Source of the DNA: Nostoc sp. B(2019)
GTDB taxonomy: Bacteria; Cyanobacteriota; Cyanobacteriia; Cyanobacteriales; Nostocaceae
Assembly (NCBI RefSeq): GCF_010091925.1
Contig: NZ_WVID01000010.1
Location: 29,298 to 93,297 of the forward strand
DNA: 64,000 nucleotides
Reading direction: 5' to 3'
In this document: piece by piece, positions 51,809 through 61,134 of the stretch
Layout: each line of letters begins with the position of its first letter
Position numbering within the stretch: the first letter of the stretch is position 1
Program-made: the position numbers and the translations under genes
Notes under the pieces: generated by a model
Seen by the model: only the letters and a program-made list of their open reading frames with translations
What the model was told of the DNA's origin: nothing
Databases searched by the model: none

Positions 51809-52375
51809 TTAACTGAACAAACGCGCAACATCACAAGTGAACTCAGGTAGTAGCGGTGAACTCAGATTATCGTTGCTAAACAACGTTTCTATTAACACTA
51901 GTGTTGCTTGCTCTCGTCGATAAACTTGAATTTGTTGTAACTGCCAATCAACAATCCAGTATTCTCGGACACCTTGAGCAGCGTAAAGTTTCAGCTTCAC
52001 CTGTCGGTCACGTCGTTCGTTTTCCTGTCCAGGAGAGAGAACCTCAACTACTAACTCTGGTGCGGCTGTTAAATGTCCAGCATCATCCAGCACAGAAGCT
52101 AATCGTTGATTGCTAATCCAAACCACATCAGGGATGACGTTATCAGCATCGCTAAAGATAATCCCAGCACCACTTACAGGCTTTCCTAAGCCAGTCTGCC
52201 GTGACCATAGTTTTAACTCTGTGCAAATATTGTCAATAACTTCTTGATGACCCCAATGTGGTGCGCGTGTCACAAATAATTCTCCGTCTACAATTTCATA
52301 GCGATTGCCGTTGTCTGGCAACAACTCTAAATCGGCAGATGTCCATCGTACTTGGTTAGTTGAAGTCTGGTTCAT
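51809..52375 (-). CDS. Uma2-family nuclease
   Basis: A 188-residue Uma2 (DUF820) protein without insertions. It has WTSADLELLPDNGNRYEIVD, the catalytic region VIPDVVWISN, APELVVEVLSPGQENERRDR and the terminal PDVXW/LYAAQGVREYWIVDWQ (here directly followed by LQQIQVYRRE, the normal join). It is the second of three Uma2 genes in the window and unlike the other two in sequence, so not a recent local duplication. The fold is PD-(D/E)XK; the biological role is unsettled. Confidence 0.92.
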   Translation of the reverse strand: MNQTSTNQVRWTSADLELLPDNGNRYEIVDGELFVTRAPHWGHQEVIDNICTELKLWSRQTGLGKPVSGAGIIFSDADNVIPDVVWISNQRLASVLDDAGHLTAAPELVVEVLSPGQENERRDRQVKLKLYAAQGVREYWIVDWQLQQIQVYRREQATLVLIETLFSNDNLSSPLLPEFTCDVARLFS

Positions 52376-52471
52376 AGGGGCATTTCTGGAATTATATCTT
52401 TTAATGTACCAAGCCTAACTGAGATGCGGCACAATTATATAGTTGTGCTGTAAATGGGTAAGTATGATTGA

Positions 52472-53266
52472 ATGATCCATTTAAGAGCGATCGCTAAAAA
52501 ACAAGTCAATAAAAATATTGATTCTTTCCCCTTTAATCTTCCTTTAATGAAAGCTTTGAAAGAAATTAAGTTTTCAAATTCCGTAACTTTTTTTGTTGGA
52601 GAAAATGGTTCAGGTAAATCAACTTTATTAGAAGCAATTGCCGCAGGTGTTGGCTCAATTAGCGTTGGTGGTGAAGATATTCAGCAAGATAGAACATTAG
52701 ACAATGCTCGAAAGTTATCTACACAATTAAAGTTTGTCTGGCAGAAAAAGACTGGACGTGGCTTTTTTTTAAGAGCAGAAGATTTCTTCAATTTTGCAAG
52801 ACGAATTAAAACTCTTAGCCAAGAACTAGAAGAACAAGTATCAGAATATGAGCAAAAGTTTACGGGAAGTGGTTTGTGGCTCGCTAAACGCTCTGTACTA
52901 GGTCAAAAAGCTGCTTTAGCTAATAAATATGGTGACAATCTTGATGCTAACTCTCACGGAGAAAGCTTTCTCAAACTTTTTCAATCACGTTTTGTTCCTG
53001 GTGGATTATATCTTCTTGATGAACCTGAAGCACCTCTTTCTCCTCTACGACAATTATCACTATTGTCTTTGTTAAAAGATATGGTAAATCAGGATAGCCA
53101 ATTTATAATTGCTACTCACTCTCCAATTCTCATGGCGTTTCCACAAGCATCAATTCTCAGTTTTGATACCTGTCCACCACAAGAGGTAGAATATGATGCA
53201 CTTGAACACGTTACTTTAACAAAAGCTTTTTTAAATAATCCCCAATCTTTTCTACGGCATTTGTAA
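52472..53266 (+). CDS. AAA-family ATPase (SMC/ABC-type)
   Basis: A 264-residue stand-alone ATPase. Walker A is [20 protein letters not shown] (about residues 39-58). The short insert [16 protein letters not shown] replaces the long coiled coil of SMC proteins, [14 protein letters not shown] is the signature-like region, and Walker B is [20 protein letters not shown]. The H-loop is [15 protein letters not shown]. The family is widespread in bacteria and unassigned in function; some relatives are parts of defence systems, but no effector gene is adjacent here (the retropepsin pseudogene follows by 95 bp). It starts with ATG at 52472. Confidence 0.86.
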   Translation: MIHLRAIAKKQVNKNIDSFPFNLPLMKALKEIKFSNSVTFFVGENGSGKSTLLEAIAAGVGSISVGGEDIQQDRTLDNARKLSTQLKFVWQKKTGRGFFLRAEDFFNFARRIKTLSQELEEQVSEYEQKFTGSGLWLAKRSVLGQKAALANKYGDNLDANSHGESFLKLFQSRFVPGGLYLLDEPEAPLSPLRQLSLLSLLKDMVNQDSQFIIATHSPILMAFPQASILSFDTCPPQEVEYDALEHVTLTKAFLNNPQSFLRHL

Positions 53267-53361
53267 AAAGTTCATAGTTAGCAATGCAGCACTAATTTAT
53301 AGATAATACCTAGCGGGATACTCTAGAAATAGATTCATTGATTTTCCAAAATACACCGATT

Positions 53362-53974
53362 ATGGTAAATCTCAATCGTTCCCATCCTGCCAGCAATCAA
53401 CATATAGGTGCAGTTAGAGTCAAAGTCAAGCTCACCAATGCCATTGATGAAGCGCTTGTCAGCCGAGGAATGCTTAATCCTAATATGCTGCGAGTATATG
53501 AAACTGAAGCACTCGTAGACACTGGGGCAGTACGTACTGTACTACCCATGTCTATTGTCCAGCAACTTGGTCTGAGAATTCGAGGACAGCAGATAGCCCA
53601 ATACACGAATGGTAGTGAAGAATCAATCGGCTTGACTGAACCCGTTATTAGCGGAAAGTCTGAGCGGAGGTTTCCTCCGATGGTCTTTATCACTGCCGAG
53701 AGGCGCAAGGCTTTGCGCCTCTCCCTTATGTCCAAAGGACATAAGGCAACCGTTCTGAAAGAACGGTTGGGCAGTAAGACCCGCATAGCGATCAGAACTT
53801 TCCAAGACAATTGAATTGGCAGGACGGGAAACTACTGAAGCAACATTAGTTACAGGTGATACAGTTTTGATTGGACAAACGGTGCTGGAGACGCTGGATT
53901 TACTAGTAGATTGTAGAAATCAGCGACTTATCCCGAATCCTGAGCATCCTAACTATCCTGTGCTAAGGATATAG
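53362..53974 (+). pseudogene. Retropepsin-like aspartic protease gene broken by a mini element
   Basis: The 5' part encodes a retropepsin-type clan AA protease: ALVDTGAVRTVLPMSIVQQL (active-site DTG) and GLRIRGQQIAQYTNGSEESI (flap). At 53650 a 160-bp element interrupts codons for PVI. After 53812 the rest resumes in another frame: ELAGRETTEATLVTGDTVLI, then GQTVLETLDLLVDCRNQRLI, ending PNYPVLRI with a stop at 53974. Joining GTT-ATT to GAA-TTG restores PVIELAGRE, the normal family sequence, giving about 150 residues. The insertion adds 163 bp and so shifts the frame. ATG 53362 is preferred over TTG 53338. Only the first 96 residues of the protease, including the DTG, can still be translated normally. 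Confidence 0.88.
53650..53809. mobile_element. 160-bp four-hairpin MITE-like element, copy C
   Basis: Inserted between ATT duplications (53647-53649 and 53810-53812). The outer ends are GCGGAAAGTCTGAG and ATCAGAACTTTCCAAGACA, an imperfect inverted repeat. Inside are four successive perfect hairpins: CGGAGG/CCTCCG (53665-53679), GAGAGGCGCAA/TTGCGCCTCTC (53698-53723), CCTTATGTCC/GGACATAAGG (53724-53746) and AACCGTTC/GAACGGTT (53748-53768). It has no coding capacity. It shares its ends with the elements at 25997-26133 and 50677-50723. Confidence 0.82.
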
Positions 53975-53982
53975 CGCCAATT

Positions 53983-54768
53983 CTAGTGACTTGTTTTGCC
54001 GCTAACAATCCCTGACCACTGAACTTTTTTCTCTTTTTCTCGACGGTAAGAAAAGAAATGCTCTGGAGTTTGGTAAGTACAGTATGGAGCGATCGCAACC
54101 TGTTCTGCACTAATCCCCATATTTTCTAACTGTAAAGCATTTATCCGTCGTACATCCAGCCTTACCTTACCTGGATTTGGATCTTCTAACAAAGGTGAAT
54201 TGGGTAGCTCATGCAACGCAGCCACGATATTTTTTTCGTCTTCGTGTGGTATAATGCTAGCCCCGATTTCAGCAGCTACTTCAACAGAAACTTGATAAAC
54301 CTCACCAGCGATCGCCGGGCCCATTGCAATGCGTAAATCATCAAGTTTGCTGCCTTGGGATTGTAATCGAGCGATCGCTAGAGGCACAATCTTCTTAGCA
54401 GTACCCCGCCACCCTGCATGCAGTGCTGCCACTTGTCCAGTTTTTATATCCCCAATCAGTACGGGTGTACAATCTGCACTAGCCACCCATACCGTTTGTA
54501 AAGGCTGCTCGCTAATTAAACCATCTGCCGATGCTAAATCATCTTCACCCGAACCTAACTTTTTATGAATTTCTTGTGGGGTGAGAACAGTATTGCCATG
54601 TACCTGCTTCAAACGATAGACTGATGCCTCTGGTTGCAGTACTTCTGTCAGACTTTGTGGCGAACGCGGCCAAAATTGCTGGGTAAAGAAGCCGTGATGC
54701 CAAAATTCTAAGAGACTACAAGTCAGATAGGGCAGTCCTTCCCAATTGCGCCAGTGCCAAGTGTGCAT
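53983..54768 (-). CDS. pgeF: PgeF peptidoglycan editing factor (laccase domain, YfiH)
   Basis: A 261-residue multicopper-polyphenol-oxidase-fold protein. PgeF hydrolyses wrongly incorporated L-Ser-type precursors and was earlier annotated as laccase or polyphenol oxidase. Conserved metal-binding positions are visible in LKQVHGNTV, VASADCTPVLIGD, VAALHAGWRGTAKKIVPLAI and IAPYCTYQTPEHFFSYRREK. The length is normal. It starts at ATG 54768 and is divergent from birA (77 bp between the starts). Confidence 0.92.
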   Translation of the reverse strand: MHTWHWRNWEGLPYLTCSLLEFWHHGFFTQQFWPRSPQSLTEVLQPEASVYRLKQVHGNTVLTPQEIHKKLGSGEDDLASADGLISEQPLQTVWVASADCTPVLIGDIKTGQVAALHAGWRGTAKKIVPLAIARLQSQGSKLDDLRIAMGPAIAGEVYQVSVEVAAEIGASIIPHEDEKNIVAALHELPNSPLLEDPNPGKVRLDVRRINALQLENMGISAEQVAIAPYCTYQTPEHFFSYRREKEKKVQWSGIVSGKTSH

Positions 54769-54845
54769 CTTGAACCAAACCTAAACAGAAACCACTTATC
54801 AGCCAATTAATGCTAACTTGAACAACGGGATTTGGGTCAACTGCT

Positions 54846-55658
54846 GTGGAATTTAATCGGCAAAACTTGGAATTAGCCCTAAAAGCAGGGCGTAAGTCTA
54901 AATATTTACCATTTTCCCTACACATTTTTGAAAGCGTCTCCTCCACTAACCAAACCCTTTGGGACTTGCTCGCTCAGGGAGCAGAAGCGGGATGTGTAGT
55001 GATTGCAACTCAACAGACCGCTGGACGGGGACAATGGGGACGCCAATGGGTTTCTCCTTCTGGAGGATTATATCTTTCGGTTGCGATCGCTCCTAAAATA
55101 GAAGCTACCGATAGCTACCAGCTAACTTTGGCTAGTGCTTGGGGAGTTGCCTTTCAATTGCGAAAGTGTGGTGTGAGTGTGGGAATTAAATGGCCTAATG
55201 ATTTAGTCTTAAATGGTCGGAAATTAGGCGGCATCTTAACAGAAACTAAAGTAAACAAAGGAAAAATCACCCAAGCAGTGATTGGTGTTGGTATTAACTG
55301 GGCAAATCCGGTACCTGAAACTGGAATCAATCTGGAATCGTGGCAAGCATCGCAACATTCCAATCCCGTTTCCTGTCTGGAAATGCTAACCTCTACGGTT
55401 TTACTAGGAATAGAATCCGGTATAGAGTGCCTTTTCCAAGAAGGAGTAAGCATACTCTTGTCTCGCTATCAAGATTTGCTTATAAACATGGGTGATCAGG
55501 TTTACGTAAATAATCTTTCAGGCAATGTAGTAGGAGTAACTCCTCAAGGAAATTTACGAGTGAATCTAGAAACACATGATACAAACGAACTAATAACACC
55601 AGAAATTTACGTTGAACCCGGTACAATCAGTTTGGGTTACAGTAAATCTTCCGTTTAA
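54846..55658 (+). CDS. birA: Biotin-[acetyl-CoA-carboxylase] ligase BirA
   Basis: A 270-residue enzyme that attaches biotin to the AccB subunit of acetyl-CoA carboxylase. The catalytic domain has the biotinyl-AMP loop TAGRGQWGRQWVSPSGGLYL, GIKWPNDLVLNGRKLGGILT and VIGVGINWANPVPE. A small C-terminal SH3-like domain is GDQVYVNNLSGNVVGVTPQG. There is no N-terminal helix-turn-helix, so it is the monofunctional type without repressor activity. Start is GTG 54846. It is 90 bp upstream of the M23 peptidase gene on the same strand. Confidence 0.94.
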   Translation: MEFNRQNLELALKAGRKSKYLPFSLHIFESVSSTNQTLWDLLAQGAEAGCVVIATQQTAGRGQWGRQWVSPSGGLYLSVAIAPKIEATDSYQLTLASAWGVAFQLRKCGVSVGIKWPNDLVLNGRKLGGILTETKVNKGKITQAVIGVGINWANPVPETGINLESWQASQHSNPVSCLEMLTSTVLLGIESGIECLFQEGVSILLSRYQDLLINMGDQVYVNNLSGNVVGVTPQGNLRVNLETHDTNELITPEIYVEPGTISLGYSKSSV

Positions 55659-55748
55659 ATTTGAGGTTTGTTTAAAATTTCGCTCTTTGGGCAAGACAAA
55701 CCACTGACATCATCTGTTTATGCTAATTACACACAACTGAGAGAACAA

Positions 55749-57359
55749 ATGACGCAGCGCAATCACTCTGCCCACAATCGTTTGCACTACTCATGGCCAC
55801 GAGGTCAAACTAAGAAACGCTTCGCCTCTACCTTACCAGCACAGAGCCTTTGTTGGCTTAGCAGTGTTAGCCTCCTCAGCGGCGGTTTCGTGTTTGCCCA
55901 AACGGAAACATCAATAGATAATATCGTTCCCACTATTGAAAATTCCCAGCCAGCAGCAGTTACAAATCCCTTAAAAAAAGCAACTGTTGCACCGGAAGCA
56001 GCTCAAACACAGCCAGACTTTTCCCGACGGCAAACCAGACTTAGACAGAGACTCCGCAAGCAAACGGTTTCTCAGTCAAAACAACCACTTAGACAATCTA
56101 AACCCAAAATAGAAGCTTCCGCGCCTGCCACTGGTATTAGACGCTCTATTCCCCAGGTAGAAACTTCGCGGGTTGCACCTGCAAGGGTTAGTCAAGAAAA
56201 ACCCAAGCTCGAATTCCAACCAAGAGCAAATATTAGAAAAATTGAGGTAGCCAAACCCACTGCTCCTGCGCGTTCCTTACCTGAGAAACTCCCAGAAGTT
56301 GCCCAACCATCGAATAACTCAAACAGCACTGCCAGCCGGACAGCGGGGAAAACCAAGGATTATAATAACTCCTATATTGACCCCAACAATTACGATAGTG
56401 CCACGGGTACTTATCAAGCACCCAATTCCGTAATTATCACAGAGCGTTCTAGTGGTTGTAGAGCAATTTTACCTTCAGGACAAGGTTTATTGGGCGGCGT
56501 TTGCGCCAAAGCACCATCGCGCAATCAGCGTGTAGCTGGTTCTAATGGCACAGCACCTAATTGGCTCAAAAGAAGTCAAAATGCACAGTTAGCCACCGTT
56601 CCAGCAAGTCGGAAAGTTGCAACCACTGCTAATAACAGCGGATGGCGTGCTACTCGAAACACTGCGAATAGTGCCAAGAGTGCATTTCGCCCTAATCGGT
56701 TTATCCCTAATCCCGGCGATTTCAGCACCGCAACTAGAGTCAGTGCAACTCCCATTGCACCGAGTGGTGGTACTTTGCCTCCACCAATGGCAGATGGTAA
56801 TATTGCACCCCGCCCCAGCACTGTAGCTTATGACTTCTCACTGGCATCAGTATTGCCGCAAATTCCCTACACTGGTGCAGTCGCCTATCGTGGTACGGGA
56901 ATGATGTACCCACTGTCTATACCCGCTCCCATTACTTCTTTATTTGGTTGGCGAGTTCATCCAATTACAGGTAATCAACGCTTCCATGCTGGTACAGACT
57001 TAGGTGCACCAATGGGAACACCAGTTTTGGCAGCCGCAAAAGGCCAAGTGGAAACTGCTAGCTACTTGGGCGGTTATGGTTTGACTGTGACTCTGAATCA
57101 CCAATCTGCTCAACAAACCCTCTACGGTCACATGTCAGAAATCTTTGTTCAACCTGGTCAGTTGGTGGAACCCGGAACTGTCATTGGACGGGTTGGTAGC
57201 ACAGGTAACTCTACAGGCCCTCACCTGCACTTTGAAATCCGCCACATGACACAAAATGGGTGGGTTGCTGTAAACCCAGGTATTCAGTTACAAGCGGCTC
57301 TTGGTCAGTTATTACAAGTCTCACAGACAGCTCAGGTAACTCAGCAACCAGGCAGCTAA
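55749..57359 (+). CDS. M23-family peptidoglycan endopeptidase
   Basis: A 536-residue exported zinc endopeptidase. From ATG 55749 (GAGAG just upstream) the N-terminus has a basic stretch then a hydrophobic signal (SLCWLSSVSLLSGGFVFAQ). A long, low-complexity Pro/Ala/Lys/Arg linker (about 60-370) follows. The C-terminal LytM domain has HPITGNQRFHAGTDLGAPMG, QTLYGHMSEIFVQPGQLVEP and STGPHLHFEIRH, which holds the zinc-binding and catalytic histidines (HxxxD, HLH). It probably cuts cell-wall cross-links or activates amidases. The frame also extends upstream to TTG 55668. The linker and length are typical of cyanobacterial members. Confidence 0.92.
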   Translation: MTQRNHSAHNRLHYSWPRGQTKKRFASTLPAQSLCWLSSVSLLSGGFVFAQTETSIDNIVPTIENSQPAAVTNPLKKATVAPEAAQTQPDFSRRQTRLRQRLRKQTVSQSKQPLRQSKPKIEASAPATGIRRSIPQVETSRVAPARVSQEKPKLEFQPRANIRKIEVAKPTAPARSLPEKLPEVAQPSNNSNSTASRTAGKTKDYNNSYIDPNNYDSATGTYQAPNSVIITERSSGCRAILPSGQGLLGGVCAKAPSRNQRVAGSNGTAPNWLKRSQNAQLATVPASRKVATTANNSGWRATRNTANSAKSAFRPNRFIPNPGDFSTATRVSATPIAPSGGTLPPPMADGNIAPRPSTVAYDFSLASVLPQIPYTGAVAYRGTGMMYPLSIPAPITSLFGWRVHPITGNQRFHAGTDLGAPMGTPVLAAAKGQVETASYLGGYGLTVTLNHQSAQQTLYGHMSEIFVQPGQLVEPGTVIGRVGSTGNSTGPHLHFEIRHMTQNGWVAVNPGIQLQAALGQLLQVSQTAQVTQQPGS

Positions 57360-57419
57360 AAGAGGAGTGGGGAAGCAGGGGAGAATAACTAATGTCCCAT
57401 GCCCCATCCCCCATCCCCA

Positions 57420-58100
57420 TTACAAATACCCGTGTTCTGCTAAGAATGCGGGTGTAATGTCATCTAAACTGGTATAATCTTGGGTTTTAGTGTGCTGTTT
57501 GTCAGAATAAAGGAATTTTTCCACGTATTTGCCGAGAATATCCCCTTCTAGATTCACTAAACTGCCAGATCCTAAATAGCGAAGATTTGTTTCGGCATAA
57601 GTTAAGGGAATTACCGCTACTTTAAATTGGGAGAGTTCTGGCTCATAAGCGGCAACTGTGAGGCTGATGCCATTGACAGCGATACTACCTTTAGGGACAA
57701 TGTACCGTGCGATCGCCTCGGATGCTTTAAAGGTCATTTCCCAAGAGCTAGCCGTTTGTTCTGATCCTAGCAACCTACCGATGCCGTCTACATGACCCAT
57801 AACAAAATGACCGCCGACTTTACTGCCTACCCGTAGCGACGCTTCTAAGTTGACATATCTCTGTTGTGTTTGCTCACCTCCTAGGGTTGTGCGGCGTAGC
57901 GTTTCCGGTGAAGCAGTGGCAATAAACCCGTCTTGTAAAACTTCTTCCACTGTCAAGCAAACGCCATCTACTGCAACACTGTCACCATAAGCCAAATCCT
58001 GCATAATTACTTCACACGACTGACTTACACAAGTAATTTGCCAAGAATCACCCTCTAAGGGTTTCATTGTTCCTAATGCCTGGATTAATCCTGTAAACAC
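57420..58100 (-). CDS. ribE: Riboflavin synthase alpha subunit
   Basis: A 226-residue trimeric enzyme that converts two 6,7-dimethyl-8-ribityllumazine molecules into riboflavin. It shows the expected two lumazine-binding repeats: MFTGLIQALGTMKPLEG...YGDSVAVDGVCLTVEEV in the first and GGHFVMGHVDGIGRLLG...KGSIAVNGISLTVAAYEP in the second. The start codon is GTG 58100. It converges with the M23 gene over a 60-bp spacer with CCCATGCCCCATCCCC-like simple sequence. I see no FMN riboswitch upstream. Confidence 0.94.
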   Translation of the reverse strand: MFTGLIQALGTMKPLEGDSWQITCVSQSCEVIMQDLAYGDSVAVDGVCLTVEEVLQDGFIATASPETLRRTTLGGEQTQQRYVNLEASLRVGSKVGGHFVMGHVDGIGRLLGSEQTASSWEMTFKASEAIARYIVPKGSIAVNGISLTVAAYEPELSQFKVAVIPLTYAETNLRYLGSGSLVNLEGDILGKYVEKFLYSDKQHTKTQDYTSLDDITPAFLAEHGYL

Positions 58101-58440
58101 GGCTTTTTTGTCAAACTAACTCTATTTATTGCTTAATTTTGCCTGAAATTAACTAGTAATTCTCACAAGAATGCAGAACATTCAGAGTATAATTTCTGAC
58201 TTTATTTATTATAAGGTTGTTAACACATTAGCATCCTGCACAAGGCATACTTGGGTAAGAAGGTTATTGTCTAATTAGACCAATTTGTCTTACTCTGGTG
58301 TTCACTACAAGTTCGGAGTTTAATAGAAGCAATTATAGAGAACAAATGCCTATGTTTATTCCTGTCCCCAATTCACCTAAAGAAGAGTGTTATTTGTTAC
58401 TTAGCACCCAATCGCTCAAAGGATTGTAGAGGCTTAGCCA
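58101..58440. other. Intergenic region with a 12-bp perfect palindrome
   Basis: A 340-bp stretch between divergent ribE and the bifunctional nuclease gene. GTCTAATTAGAC at 58269-58280 is a perfect palindrome about 160 bp before the nuclease start and could be a regulator site. Nothing else stands out. Confidence 0.4.
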
Positions 58441-58938
58441 ATGATTGAAATGAGAGTCGCTGGCATAGCATTAGATGCCATAACCCGCAGCCCGATTGTA
58501 CTTTTGAAAGATGCTTCAGATCGCCGCGCTTTGCCAATTTATATAGGTCAGGAACAGGCTAGAGCAATTATGGGTGCATTGGAGAATCAAAAGCCTCCTA
58601 GACCCTTAACTCATGACCTAATTGTAAATATGCTAGAGACATGGAACATGACTCTAGAAAAAGTTATCATTCATTCCCTACAAAAGGATACATTTTATGC
58701 AGCTTTGATTGTCCAGCAAGGCGAAGTTAAAAAAGAAATCGACGCGCGTCCTAGTGATGCGATCGCCGTTGCCCTTCGTACAAATACGCCCATTTGGGTA
58801 ATGGAAGAAGTAATTGCCGATGCTTCTATCCCTGTTGACCGCGATGCTGATGAAGCCGAACAGCAAGCCTTCCGTGAATTTATTTCCAATCTCCGTCCTG
58901 AAGATTTGATCAAGCGCTTTGGTGATGGCGACAGCTAA
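58441..58938 (+). CDS. Bifunctional nuclease family protein (DUF151)
   Basis: A 165-residue protein of the BFN/DUF151 family, which in plants and bacteria has RNase and DNase activity. The family core is visible: VRALPIYIGQEQARAIMGAL-type segment (RRALPIYIGQEQARAIMGAL), RPLTHDLIVNMLETWNMTLE and the end IDARPSDAIAVALRTNTPIW. The C-terminal tail EQQAFREFISNLRPEDLIKR is a UVR-like helical motif. It starts with ATG and stands alone. Confidence 0.93.
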   Translation: MIEMRVAGIALDAITRSPIVLLKDASDRRALPIYIGQEQARAIMGALENQKPPRPLTHDLIVNMLETWNMTLEKVIIHSLQKDTFYAALIVQQGEVKKEIDARPSDAIAVALRTNTPIWVMEEVIADASIPVDRDADEAEQQAFREFISNLRPEDLIKRFGDGDS

Positions 58939-59102
58939 AAAAGTGCTGAGTCATGAGTGCTGAAGCGCGGTAGCGGGGCGTTTAGCCCGTGCTGAGAAAG
59001 AATAAAGAACCAAATAATAAAAATAATTTCTTTATTCTTTCTTCTTCACCTTTCACTTTTGTACAGACACTATAAATCGTGTTTCTACTCAGCACTCAAT
59101 TT

Positions 59103-60233
59103 ATGCAATACCGACGCTTTGGCAAAACAAATCTTTGCCTCTCTGTCTTTTCATTGGGAACAATGCGCTACTTAGCTGGTTTTGAAAATGCTCAGCAAAC
59201 TATCGAACAGGCTCTAGCGCTAGGAATTAATCATATAGAAACTGCCAGAGGCTACGGCAAAAGTGAGGAGTATCTTGGTGGAGCGTTACAAGCTGGGTTG
59301 TCAGTAACCCGAACAAGGCTTCACATCACCACCAAAATCTCGCCCACATCTGATGCTGACACCATGCGTCGGTGCATTGATGAATCCTTGGAAAAATTAC
59401 AGCTAGATTATCTAGATTGTTTAGGAATTCATGGTTTAAACACTTGGCAACATTTAGAGTGGGTGCAAGCCAAAGGTGGCTGTATGCAAGCCGTGCAAGA
59501 AGCTGTTGCTGATGGTCGAGTGCGACACGTTGGTTTTTCCACTCACGGATCATTAGAAGTAATTCTGGCGGCAATTAATACAGATTTTTTTGAATTTGTC
59601 AATCTGCATTATTACTATTTCTTTCAACGCAACGCGCCAGCGATTCAGCTAGCAGCAGAGAAGGATATGGGCGTTTTTATAATTTCTCCTGCTGATAAAG
59701 GAGGACGCCTTTATACGCCGCCGCAAATTCTTAAAGACTTATGTCAGCCGTATTCACCTTTAGAATTAAACTACCGATTTTTACTTAGTGATAACCGTAT
59801 TACTACTTTAAGTTTAGGGCCAGCAAACCCAGATGAATTAATAGAACCCTTGCGATTTTATGACAGTAATGGAGAGCTAACAACAGAAGAAATTTGTGTT
59901 TTTCAACAGTTAGAAAATCACCAAAAAATTACTTTAGAAATTGATAAATGTAGCCAATGCTATGCTTGTTTACCCTGCCCAGAAAATATCAATATTCCAG
60001 AAGTATTGCGATTACGGAATCTTGCAGTAGCATACAATATGACAGATTATGGACAATATCGTTATGGAATGTTTGAAAATGCTGGACACTGGTTTCCTGG
60101 AATGAAAGCTAACCGCTGCACAGAATGCGGTGACTGTTTGCCAAGATGTCCAGAAAATTTAAATATTCCTGCTTTGTTAGAAGATACTCACGACAGATTA
60201 AATGGTAAAGCAGGTAGAAGATTGTGGGGATAA
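59103..60233 (+). CDS. Aldo/keto reductase with C-terminal ferredoxin domain
   Basis: A 376-residue fusion. The TIM-barrel aldo/keto reductase domain spans residues 1-250 (MQYRRFGKTNLCLSVFSLGT, GINHIETARGYGKSEEYLGG, LDYLDCLGIHGLNTW). A C-terminal 2[4Fe-4S] ferredoxin-like domain follows, with CSQCYACLPCPENINIP and CTECGDCLPRCPENLNIPAL. Catalytic Tyr is in ETARGYGKSE. Electrons probably come from ferredoxin instead of, or besides, NADPH. The frame begins at GTG 59079, but ATG 59103 fits the family start. Members are common in cyanobacteria; the substrate is unknown. Its stop runs into a heptamer repeat. Confidence 0.92.
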   Translation: MQYRRFGKTNLCLSVFSLGTMRYLAGFENAQQTIEQALALGINHIETARGYGKSEEYLGGALQAGLSVTRTRLHITTKISPTSDADTMRRCIDESLEKLQLDYLDCLGIHGLNTWQHLEWVQAKGGCMQAVQEAVADGRVRHVGFSTHGSLEVILAAINTDFFEFVNLHYYYFFQRNAPAIQLAAEKDMGVFIISPADKGGRLYTPPQILKDLCQPYSPLELNYRFLLSDNRITTLSLGPANPDELIEPLRFYDSNGELTTEEICVFQQLENHQKITLEIDKCSQCYACLPCPENINIPEVLRLRNLAVAYNMTDYGQYRYGMFENAGHWFPGMKANRCTECGDCLPRCPENLNIPALLEDTHDRLNGKAGRRLWG

Positions 60234-60280
60234 TTCATAATTCATAATTCATAATTCATAATTCATAATTCGTAATTCGT
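60234..60280. repeat. ATAATTC heptamer tandem repeat
   Basis: Seven tandem copies of ATAATTC/GTAATTC directly after the aldo/keto reductase stop codon, a short tandemly repeated sequence typical of these genomes. Confidence 0.85.
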
Positions 60281-60307
60281 AGTTAGATATTGGACACTAA
60301 GGAAAGT

Positions 60308-60925
60308 ATGCAAGTAACAGAACGGCGATACTACACCCCAGAGGAATATTTGCAGTTAGAGGAAGCTGCTGACTATAAAAGTGAATACATTGACGGACAA
60401 ATAATTCCTATGGCGGGTGGAACAATAAATCATAACCAAATAGCACTCAACTTAAGTACTGAGTTGAATTTTGCTTTTAAAAAGCAAAACTACCGAGTTT
60501 ATATGGGTGATATTCGTCTGTGGATACCCCAAAAGCGGATCTACACATATCCAGATGTGATGATTCTGGCGGATGAACCAGAGTTTTTTAACAACCGGAG
60601 GGATATAATTCTGAACCCACAGGTTATTGTTGAGGTTTTATCAAAATCGACCAAAGGCTACGATCGCGAGGATAAATTTGAGGCTTACCGGACAATCTCC
60701 TCCTTTCGAGAATATTTGTTAATTGACCAAACTCGAATTCATGTAGAGCAGTTTTCTAAAACTGGGAAAAAGCAATGGAATCTGCGTGAATATGATGAAG
60801 AGGATAAAGCGATTGCTCTTGTGTCCGTACCCTTTGAGATTTCCCTACAGGATTTATACAACAAAGTTAAGTTTGAGCTTGTTGAATCAGAAACGGAAAG
60901 TACTGATACTGAGGAATTAGGATAA
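60308..60925 (+). CDS. Uma2-family nuclease
   Basis: A 205-residue Uma2 (DUF820) protein, the third in the window. From ATG 60308, with AAGGAAA just before it, the frame gives RRYYTPEEYLQLEEAADYKS, EYIDGQIIPMAGGTINHNQI, TYPDVMILADEPEFFNN (catalytic Asp), VIVEVLSKSTKGYDREDKFE and AYRTISSFREYLLIDQTR (the Lys-type and family signature). It belongs to the shorter Uma2 subgroup and differs clearly from the copies at 15 and 52 kb. The frame extends 18 nt upstream to a TTG. No operon. Confidence 0.92.
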   Translation: MQVTERRYYTPEEYLQLEEAADYKSEYIDGQIIPMAGGTINHNQIALNLSTELNFAFKKQNYRVYMGDIRLWIPQKRIYTYPDVMILADEPEFFNNRRDIILNPQVIVEVLSKSTKGYDREDKFEAYRTISSFREYLLIDQTRIHVEQFSKTGKKQWNLREYDEEDKAIALVSVPFEISLQDLYNKVKFELVESETESTDTEELG

Positions 60926-61134
60926 GGTGCGATCGCTGATTTCACATCATGCCATTTGTTCAGCAGTCAAAACTTAGCTTTTGCCAAAAAGTTAATTACG
61001 TCGAGTTAGGTTAAATGTAATATTTAATACATATATTAAGAAAGTTTGGAAATCTTACACAGGCTAATTAAAAGGTTTACGTCGAATGGATATTTTAATA
61101 GAATAATCTCATCAAAAGATTCGCAGAAATATAA

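Noticed and set aside
53623-53805. Minus-strand open frames over the retropepsin gene
   Set aside because: They run through the inserted hairpin element and oppose the clear protease reading frame.
60234-60280. Short tandem repeat considered as a CRISPR array
   Set aside because: Heptamers are contiguous with no unique spacers.
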